Shown piece by piece: positions 1-8,634 of a stretch of DNA of 64,000 bases (positions within the stretch are counted from its first letter, which is position 1; the number at the start of each line of letters is the position of its first letter). Where the stretch lies: positions 248,001-312,000 of the forward strand of contig JPHH03000005.1 in the NCBI GenBank assembly GCA_000750105.3, read 5' to 3'. The translations under genes and the position numbers were made by a program. The DNA is from Tolypocladium sp. Sup5 PDA-1. Taxonomy: Eukaryota > Ascomycota > Sordariomycetes > Hypocreales > Ophiocordycipitaceae. The notes beneath the pieces are model-generated. The model saw only the letters and a list, made by a program, of their open reading frames with translations, did not search any database and was not told the DNA's origin.

Positions 1-342
1 GTTTTAAATTTAAGGCTTTAATAATATATATATACTTAAAAATATACTACTATATTATTTATAGCTTATATATATCTATATATAGCTAATTATAGAAATT
101 CTATAATAATAATATAATAGAAAAAATTCAATTACTTATAAAATTCTATATAAGCTATTTAAAATTCTATACGAAATATTATATAATAAGATAACTTTTA
201 AATATAGTAATAGTAATATATATTAATTATCTAAGCTTATTTAATTAGACTATGTAATTTATTATTATATCTCTTAGGGAAAACCTCTTCTAGGAAGAGT
301 AAAACCTAAGTATCTTATCTTAGAACTTCTTTATTTATAATA
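1..342. other. AT-rich RIP-mutated flank
   Basis: The stretch is almost wholly A and T with runs such as tatatata, and CA and TG dinucleotides are nearly absent. No gene or codon structure is visible. It is the 5' outer flank of the retroelement that starts at 343, presumably older repeat DNA also degraded by RIP. Confidence 0.7.
338..342. repeat. Target site duplication TAATA, left copy
   Basis: TAATA stands directly before the 5' LTR and recurs directly after the 3' LTR at 7563-7567. A 5 bp duplication is usual for Ty3/gypsy integration. In such AT-rich DNA a chance match is possible, but the position is exact on both sides. Confidence 0.75.
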
Positions 343-796
343 TGTTATGACCTAAGCTGACGGGCCACGGGATAGGCCGGCTGTGCAGGCGCTACTGCGG
401 GCTACACGGAATAATGGTCGGAACGACGGGCTAATAGCAATACAGCGACATTGGATTATTGGGATCGGTAGGTGATCTAGGTGAGCTAGATTACTACGAT
501 CGGGCAATAATCTAAGTAATCTAGGCAATAGATTATTAAGGGCTCTTAATAATCTAGAAGCAATACCTAGTATATAGGACCCCCTAATTTCCTTACTATA
601 GCATAGATACCTCGCTAGCTTTTAATATATTATTCTAATATAGACACACTTATATTACTTCAAACCCTTTAGTTACGATCTACTATCTAGGATATCCGAT
701 CTATTACTATCGTAATAAGACTATTTAACGGCTACGCCCTAACCTACCTGCTAATATAAACCTCTGGTTTATCCCTTGGGAACCTAAACTATTATA
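343..796 (+). repeat. 5' LTR (454 bp), heavily RIP-mutated
   Basis: It aligns end to end with 7109-7562 without length change. Most differing sites are T or A here against C or G in the 3' copy (for example gattactac against gatcaccac), so this copy has suffered more RIP. It starts TGTTATGACC; its end, ATTATA, corresponds to GTCACA of the 3' copy. I could not assign a primer-binding site with confidence in the mutated sequence that follows (gcgacgct...). Confidence 0.92.
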
Positions 797-959
797 GCGA
801 CGCTAAGAAAAGAAATAGGGAAGAGGTTACTAGAACTCTCCTTATAATAATAACCCCCGCGTAAACTAGCGAAAGAAGCGCATAGAGAACACCGCATAGG
901 CCTATACCTAGAACCCTAGACGAATAGATCTAGACGTAGTATAGAAGGACTAGTCTAAG

Positions 960-3900
960 GAAGGCAAGAAATGCTATAACTACGGGAAGTTTAGATACTT
1001 CGCCCGCGAATATAAATAACTAAAAAGGCCTAGTTAGAAGCTAGTACCGGGAGGTAAGAAATACCTTAACGCTATTAATAAGGAATTAGCTAGCTATAAC
1101 CGCATAAACTAGATAGCGTGCTATAATAATAATTATAACACGCACCTATTAGATAAATAGAATAGTAGATAGTTCCCGAAAGAACTAATAATAAAGACTC
1201 TTGCTATAACTAGACGACGAGGAGTATCTAAGTCACGAGGCGTAATAGACAGACGTAGACTTAAGTAATAACGGGAGGAACCTAAGCTACGTAACCGATT
1301 AGGAGAATTAGTTAAACTAAATAATAGACCTAAATTCGCTTATCTAGGAGGATCTACCGAGAAATAGATCTAATAATACGGCGGAGAATACTAGGAGAAG
1401 ATACGAGAATACGACTAAGAAAGATAGCGAAGCCGCCTTACCCGCGAAATAAACGAGTAAGAAAGAAAGTGACTATTCGTATAGGTAAGATAATACTTTA
1501 AGGATAAAGAAGTAGCCGCAATACTTACCTAAATAAGTAAGTAACCGAATAATTCGGACGAAGGGAGTATCGACGATACGAGCTCCGAAGATAACTAGTA
1601 TATGCTAAGTATAACCGAAGGCCGATCGGAAGTACTAACCTTATATCGGGAAAACGCGACTATTAGAGCATCGCTTAAAGGCAAGGAACTACTAGAATAC
1701 GACGTAGAAATAGAAAGTATAGTTAATATTAGAACCTAGACTAACCCTAAACCGCTTACCAAAGTTTAGAAGTCTATACTCTTACGATATAGACCTATAC
1801 TAGATAGTAGCGACTACGCTATTGCTATAATCGCTATAGATATACTAAATATAATTAAAGGAGAATTATACCTAGTAAGAGAATACGGGGATAATCTACG
1901 AATTATACTAGGATATAAGCTATATACGTAGATCTTATAGGCCTTATATATCTACTTAGACTATTTAATGCATTTCCTAGTAAAAGCATAACACGATATA
2001 TTTCTAACTCGATAGAAGGGATATGTTATCGATAATCTATACCTAGCCTCGGAGCTATATAAATAGAGAGCGAAAATACGCTATAATATACTATAAGTGG
2101 TTATTATAGAACCTAATACTAATACCCCGCTAGAGTATCGGAAGGATAGATCTACTAACTCGACGTGCGCGTCCCTAACTTACTACGCTTACTAGTTTAG
2201 AAAAATATAGGAATAGTATAGGTATATCGCGACCGGTTAGGGAATCCCCCGAACACGAACTAATATTATCTATACACTAACGTGCGATAGAGCAAGCTAT
2301 AGAGATTGCTAGCTACCTAGATGCCTAGAGCATATATAAGAAAAGGCACGCGAATAGTATAAGGAAATTAATAATACTCTAATCTAGTATTACCGATAGA
2401 CGGAAGCACTAGATAGACTATACGAAGATAGAGAAATAAGTATTACGGAGCTTTATAAGGAAAAATAGGAAGCTAAATAGAGACTCGACGTATATTACGA
2501 GAAACGTATAAATAATAGTAATTGCGGATAGAGATACGCTATTAATTATAACTACGATAACTATTTACGATACCTAGGAGGAAAAGTAGATATCTAACAC
2601 CGACTATGAGTTATAGAGAACGAATAGTTTAACTTCTAGGAAATTAAAGGGAAAAGAGGATATATCGAATAGTATAAGTTAACCGAATAATAATACGTAA
2701 AAGAATACGGTAGTAATTAGCGAGAATGTATATAGATTAAACTATCTAACTATAAAAACAACCTATATAAGGTATATAATAAGAACTAGGATTTAAAAAA
2801 CGAGGCACGCTATCTATAAAAGGGCTATAGACTAGTATATAATAAAGAGATCCAAGGACCCTATATATAACGGAGATAGGTTATAGTAATAAAATAGTAT
2901 TAGATATCTATATCGCGGGATATCGTATAACGGTACTATTAGATAGTAGTACGATAGGCAACTATATTTCGCCCCGAGTTATTAATCGTTATCGACTCCT
3001 ATAGAAATAGAAGACCGAACTATACGAACTCTATAATATCGAAGGAGAAGTATTTAACTATAATAATGGAATTATCGATATAGAGATTAATTACCTCGAT
3101 GTCTCGATTTAAGGATATAGAGAAAGAGTTACCTTCGACGTAATAGATATATTCGGATACGATCTTATCTTAGGATACCTATAGCTATAGGAAAGTAACC
3201 CGATAATTAACTAGAGGACTAGCTAACTACGTTAGGACGAGAACGCAGCCCCCTAGGATTAGAAGATCTAGAAAGAAGAAGCGAAATTTCGCGATAACTT
3301 AGCTACTAGAGAAGGAAAATAGCAATACCCTCTACGTAAGATATTACGGGCAATAAAGACCCAAGTAGTGACTAATATAGCTCTATAACCTAGTATACGA
3401 TATAAATAAAATAAAGGAAAGAAGAATAGAATCCGTAGAGTTATTGCCGCTCTAAGGAGAGACCTCGAATAAATCGATAAAAGCATCGAAGCAACGATAA
3501 TAATAAGCCCGTTAGAAGATAGAATAAAGAACATTCTATAGGAATACCGTAAATACGAATAACTATTCGCGGAAGAACTCGAAACTAGACTACCGGAATA
3601 TAGTTAATAGGATTACGGGATCTATCTTAAAGAAGGAACGATACCCTCGTTCTATAAAATCTATAACCTTAACGAAAAGTAACTAGAAACGCTACGCGAC
3701 TATATCGACGAAAATCTAAAGAAAGGATATATTAGGCTATTAATATCCGAAGCAGGATATCTAGTTATATTCGTCCCGAAAAAGAACGGAAAGCTCCGTT
3801 TAGTCGTTGACTTTCGACGGATTAACGAAATCATAGTCAAGGACTATACCCCTCTACTACTTATCTCGGAACTTAGGGACCGACTACATAGCATAAAGTA

Positions 3901-6420
3901 GTTCACGGCCCTTAACCTTAAAGGAGCTTATAACCTTATTAGGATAAGAGAGGGATACGAATAGATAACCGCTTTTAGAATAAAGTTTGGATTATTCGAA
4001 TACTTAGTAATGCCTTTCGGGCTTACTAATACGCTAGTAACCTTTTAGCGAATAATTAATAATATCTTGCGCGAATATCTCGATATATTCGTAGTAGTAT
4101 ACCTTAACGATATCCTAATCTTCTCGAGGAATCTTAAAGAATATAAGGAATACGTCTATAAGGTACTATAAGCACTCTAGAATACAAAGTTACTAGTTAA
4201 ACTAGAGAAAAGCAAGTTCTATATATAAGAAGTGGATTTCCTAGGATATATGATTATGCTAGGAGAAATACGTATATAAAAAGAAAAAATTATATTAGTT
4301 AAGGATTAGCCGAACCTAATAAACGTTAAGGACGTTTAAAGTTTCCTCGGATTCGCTAACTACTACCGACGATTTATTAAGGATTACGGGAAAACCGTAA
4401 CTCTACTATATAAACTTACTAAGAAGGACACGACCTTCGAATAGAATAAAGAAGCCTAAGCGGCTTTTTAATAGATTAAGGACTTAATCGTTTTAGAACT
4501 AGTCTTAATAATCTTCGATCTAGAAAAATAAGTCGAGCTTAAAATAGATACCTCTAACTTCGCGCTTAGGGTATAAATCGGATAACGCGATAAAAATAGG
4601 AAACTTAAACTAGTAGCCTTCTACTCGAAGAAGCTATATAGCGTAGAACTTAACTACCCTATCTACGATAAAGAATTCCTCGCGATTATTAACGTATTTA
4701 AGGAATTTCGATATTACCTCCTTAGAAGTAAATATAAGGTTAAGGTATATACGGATTATAAGAATATCGCCTATTTCGTAATAACCTAATAGCTTAATGG
4801 ACGATAAATTCGATAGGCCGAATACCTTTTAGAATTCGACTACGAAATTACCTATCGAAAAGGATCCGAGAACGGATAAGCAGACGCTCTTAGTAGGAGA
4901 AGCGACTACGATATAGGAGTCTCCTATAGATTAAGATAACTCCTAGAACTTAATAAAAGTAGCAACTACTAATAAAAATAGTTAAACGTAGTATTTAAAG
5001 TATAAGACGACGACCTAATATTCTAGAAAATCAAGGAATAGATAGAAGAAAACATTATATATATCCAAGAAGTACTAAAAGGATACTATATAGAGTATTA
5101 CGATATACCTATATATAACGATAAAATATAGCTACTACCGCTATTACAAGAAGAAACTATTAGGGAGTTCTACGAATACCTGATATATAGATATTAGGGA
5201 ATTAGGAAAATAATAGAACGAATATAACGAAAATTCGATTTTTCTAGAATAAAGGAAACTATTAAAGAGGTAATTAGCAAATGCGCCCTTTACGCACGAA
5301 GTAAAGCCTCGCGATATAAACCTTATAGAGAACTAAAACCGCTACCGGTTCTAGTTAAACTATAGGACTCGATTGCTTTTAACTATATTACGAAGCTACT
5401 ATTATTAAGGGAACCTATAATAAAGGTAGAATACGATAGTATCTTCGTAGTCACGGATCGACTTACTAAGTATAGGTACTTTATCCTATATAAGGAAGCA
5501 AGTAATATAGAAGATCTTATATATGTATTCCTAAGGACGATCGTATATAATTATAGATTACTAAACGAGATTATCTCTAATAGAGGAACTATATTCACTA
5601 CGAACTTCTAGCAAGCATTAATAGCTTAGCTTAGTACGAAATATAAGCTTAGCACGGCCTACTACCCTTAAATAGATAGGTAGACCGAATGGTTAAACTA
5701 AATACTTAAATAGTACCTTCGTTATTATATTAACTACGGATAGGACGACTAGGTTAAATAGTTACTAATAGTATAATTAGCTTATAATAGCTTAATTATA
5801 GAAGCTACGAAGGTTTTACTATCGTACGCTAACTTCGGGTATAACCCTAAAGTATATCGAGTTATACGACAAGGACTATAGGCAGAACGAGCTATACTCT
5901 AAGCGGATAAACTAAAGGAACTTTACGAAGAAATAAAGAAAGAACTCGAATATATTAGATAAAGGATATCGATATACGCTAATAAGAAAAGATTAAAGGG
6001 ACTAATCTTTTAGGAGGGAGATATAGTTTACTTACTTCGACGAAATATTAAAATAAAGCAACTAAGCGATAAATTAGATTTTAAGAAACTTAGACTATTT
6101 CTAGTTAAAAAAGTTATTTCGATAACTAACTACGAACTTTCACTACCTAAAATAATAAAGATATACCCTATCTTTTATATTTCGCTACTCGAGATAGCAC
6201 TATAGGACGTAGAAATATAAGACTATATCGAAGTTATAGACGATAACGAATATAAAGTTAAATAGATATTAGATTTAAGAAAGCATAATAAAGAATAGCA
6301 GTAGCTTATAAAATAGAAAAACTATAGGCACGAAGAAAATACCTAGGAACCTATTAAACACTTAACGAACTACCGCCCGTTATTACGCTAGTACTAATAG
6401 AGGAACCCCTAATAAAACCT
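960..6420 (+). pseudogene. Gag-Pol polyprotein relic of the chromovirus
   Basis: No open frame survives, but conserved blocks can be read through RIP-type stops. The Gag CCHC knuckle is at 972-1013, where the first Cys remains and the second and last are now Tyr codons. A protease block around 2936 reads LLDS. The reverse transcriptase block around 3800 reads LVVDFRRIN, and its catalytic YxDD box at 4100-4111 now reads YLND, one catalytic Asp lost to a G-to-A change. Integrase blocks follow (VTDRLTKYRYF near 5450), then a chromodomain block (EENTQEP near 6340, where W codons tgg have become tag). All changes fit CpA/TpG mutation. Numerous stops make it non-functional. Confidence 0.85.
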
Positions 6421-6530
6421 ATATTAGTAAATAAAGAAGGAGATAACGCTACCCTAGGGTATATAGTATCCTACTTAGCAAGGAAATCCTCTAGTAATAA
6501 GGAACTAGTAGACGAAGGACGGTCCTCTTA

Positions 6531-6860
6531 TTAACGGCGCTCCTCGCGCAAGGCCTCCTCGCGCTCTACCCGCTCTAACTCCTCTACGTTATCGATGCCT
6601 CGCGATACCGCACGCATTATCTTTTCGAACCACATTTTCTTTTATTTTCGGAGACGCTCTACCTTTGCGTCCATACGCCTCCGTTCCTCCTCGGCAGCTT
6701 CTAACTCGGTTTCGAATTTAGAATGTTGAGAAGCGATCTAGCGGAGTTAAGAGGGCGAAAGACCACGAATATCGCACCGAGATTAATTAAGACGGACGCA
6801 CTTAGAACACCGATCGGAATCGGAATCCGAGACCAGGTAGGATAAGCCTGCGCTCTCGCA
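6531..6860 (-). pseudogene. Antisense ORF relic between pol and 3' LTR: Cys motif plus coiled coil
   Basis: On the minus strand one frame runs from about 6860 to a TAA at 6533-6531, broken only by TAA and TAG codons that RIP would create. It reads a serine/aspartate stretch, a CSKC motif, then a charged helical segment with FETELEAAEEERRR and ending VEREEALREERR. A short Cys motif followed by a Glu/Arg-rich coiled coil, encoded antisense between pol and the 3' LTR, is something I associate with fungal gypsy elements, from memory and without a search. Function is unknown. The N-terminal limit is unclear. Confidence 0.6.
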
Positions 6861-7093
6861 GAAAGAATAAGGCTTTATTTCCACAGGACGCGATAGAATT
6901 AGTTCTAGAAGAACGTCGCGCTACGAAGTTTTAAGGGAACGAGTTTTAGTGTTTTTTATAATACGACCTAATATAGCGTTAGTAAGATATTCCGAGAAAT
7001 TATAGGAATAGGTTACCGTACCTATAAATGCGGGCGCAGGCGTAGTATTTATGCGACGGGTACCAATAGCAGGTCTCGAGGACAAAGACCTTT

Positions 7094-7103
7094 AGAGAGG
7101 GGA
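7094..7103 (+). other. Polypurine tract of the retroelement
   Basis: The purine run agagagggga lies 5 bp upstream of the 3' LTR, the expected place for plus-strand priming. The position is the main evidence. Confidence 0.55.
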
Positions 7104-7108
7104 CATCG

Positions 7109-7562
7109 TGTTACGACCTAGGCTAACGGGCCACGGGATGGGCCGGCTGTGCAGGCGCTACTGCGGGCTACACGGAACAATAGTCGGAACGACGGGCCAA
7201 TAGCAACACAGCGACATTAGATCATTGGGATCGGTAGGTGATCTAGGTGAGCTAGATCACCACGATCGGGCAATGATCCAAGTGATCTAGGCAATAGATC
7301 ATTAAGGGCTCTTAATAATCTAGGAACAACACCTAATATATAGGACCCCCTAATTTCCTCACCATAGCATAGATACCTCGCCAGCTTTCAATACATTATT
7401 CTAATATAGATATACTTGTATTACTTTAAACCCTTTGGTTACGATCTACTATCCGGGATATCCGATCTATCACTATCGTGACAAGACCATTCAACGGCTA
7501 CGCCCTGACCTACCTGCTAACATAAACCACCGGTTTATCCCTTGGGAACCCAAACCGTCACA
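7109..7562 (+). repeat. 3' LTR (454 bp), comparatively well preserved
   Basis: This copy keeps many CA and TG dinucleotides lost in the 5' LTR and in the internal region. It starts TGTTACGACC and ends CCGTCACA, giving short imperfect inverted ends (TGTTACG and TGTGACG). It is followed directly by the TAATA duplication. Confidence 0.92.
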
Positions 7563-7567
7563 TAATA
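7563..7567. repeat. Target site duplication TAATA, right copy
   Basis: Identical to 338-342 and directly abutting the 3' LTR. Confidence 0.75.
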
Positions 7568-7941
7568 CCTTCGAACTATAATTAATCTTATATACTTCTA
7601 TTCTTACTAAGTATCCTCGTTTTAATATTGCCCTTATTATATTATACATGCCCTAGCTACTTACTTAGCCTAGGCGTTATATTTCCCTTAGGTTAAACTA
7701 TCGCGCTAATCTATACGCTACGATAATGCTATAGAAGCGTTAATAGACTATCGCACTATCTTTATGCTATAGTATTGCTATAAAGTAGCCTAGGTTTTTC
7801 TAACCGGGGGCTAGGTTAAGCTAGGGGGACTAAGCCTAGCTACTATAGTATAACCTCTTTACGGTAGGCTATATTCTGCTATATAATTTTTCTATGCTAT
7901 ATAGGAGCGTGTATATAGTTTAGGCCCTCTTAAAAACCTAT

Positions 7942-8014
7942 AGTCCCTAGCCGGATTCGAACTAACGACCTCCTAATAGAGGGTCCTAGGTAGTAACTAC
8001 TCTACCACAGGGGT
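7942..8014 (-). tRNA. tRNA-like relic, probably a RIP-damaged pseudogene
   Basis: The minus strand shows a B-box-like segment (AGTTCGAATCC), a D-arm with a perfect 4 bp stem (GTAG/CTAC) and an acceptor stem with 5 of 7 pairs; total length is 73 nt. The anticodon arm does not fold into a standard 5 bp stem with a 7 nt loop, so no isotype is assigned. Lost pairs are compatible with C-to-T decay. It could also be the head of a SINE. Confidence 0.4.
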
Positions 8015-8254
8015 AACTTTTAAGTATATAAAGATATACTTTTTACTATTTTAGCTATTTAATTAAAGAAGTTTCTTATATATAGGACTTTATAAAAGTA
8101 ATTTTAATTAATTATAGAAAATAGTTATAAAGTAAAGCTAAGTATATTTATAACTTATATATACATAGGTATAGGATATAAAATTATTAGACTTATAAGT
8201 ATTTTATAGAATTAAATAGAAAAGTAATTTTAGGGGGTTTTTAGTATAAAATAG

Positions 8255-8288
8255 TGCCGGAAGTAGGGGGGTGCCGGAAGTAGGGGGG
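8255..8288. repeat. 17 bp unit in two tandem copies
   Basis: The unit tgccggaagtagggggg occurs twice without change, at 8255-8271 and 8272-8288. It lies at the edge between RIP-mutated and normal sequence. Confidence 0.8.
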
Positions 8289-8634
8289 TCTGACTTAGGA
8301 TTTTGCCATGACAGTATGCGTCTAAGCTTCCAAGGATTAAATCCTGCAGTCTAATATTGTTACCTTTTTGAGCTTGCTTACATGTGGAACCAGCAAATGC
8401 TCAACACATTAAGAGACCTATATAACTAAGCATTGCGTGGCTACCCATCCCCCTTCCCCCTTCCCCCCTAGCGGCGTTTTCACTAATACACACACAGTCA
8501 GGGCACAAGCACTTATATTTGATACCAGGTGCAGCCCTTGGCGGAGGTTCGTACGTTGGAAAGGATTTCCCATTTACAACTCAATTCTCTCTCTACATCT
8601 CAACGCGACTTTACTCAACTGCTGTGGCCGGGCA

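Larger units (their letters stand above)
343..7562 (+). mobile_element. Ty3/gypsy LTR retrotransposon (chromovirus), RIP-inactivated
   Basis: A complete but dead element of 7,220 bp lies between two LTRs of exactly 454 bp, both starting TGTTA and, in the better preserved copy, ending TCACA. It is bounded by the 5 bp repeat TAATA. The order of recognisable relics is Gag zinc knuckle (972-1013), protease (about 2,930), reverse transcriptase (3,790-4,130), RNase H (about 4,500-4,900), integrase (5,250-5,700) and a chromodomain (about 6,250-6,360). That is the Ty3/gypsy order, and the terminal chromodomain places it among chromoviruses. C-to-T change is concentrated at CpA, so tag and taa stops are everywhere while CpG survives. 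No coding capacity remains. Confidence 0.92.
7568..8634. other. RIP-degraded flank grading into the promoter of the JmjC-like gene
   Basis: Up to about 8250 the DNA is AT-rich and depleted in CA and TG, with a tRNA-like relic inside (7942-8014). At 8255-8288 lies a short tandem repeat, and beyond it the composition becomes normal. From about 8440 the sequence is pyrimidine-rich (runs of cccctt and ctctct), as in fungal 5' leaders, up to the ATG at 8635. Confidence 0.55.

Noticed and set aside
797..830. Primer-binding site of the retroelement
   Set aside because: The expected position is RIP-mutated and no tRNA 3' end could be matched with confidence.
8437..8634. Upstream extension of the JmjC-like gene
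   Set aside because: The extension begins with GTG, contains no ATG and looks like a pyrimidine-rich leader.
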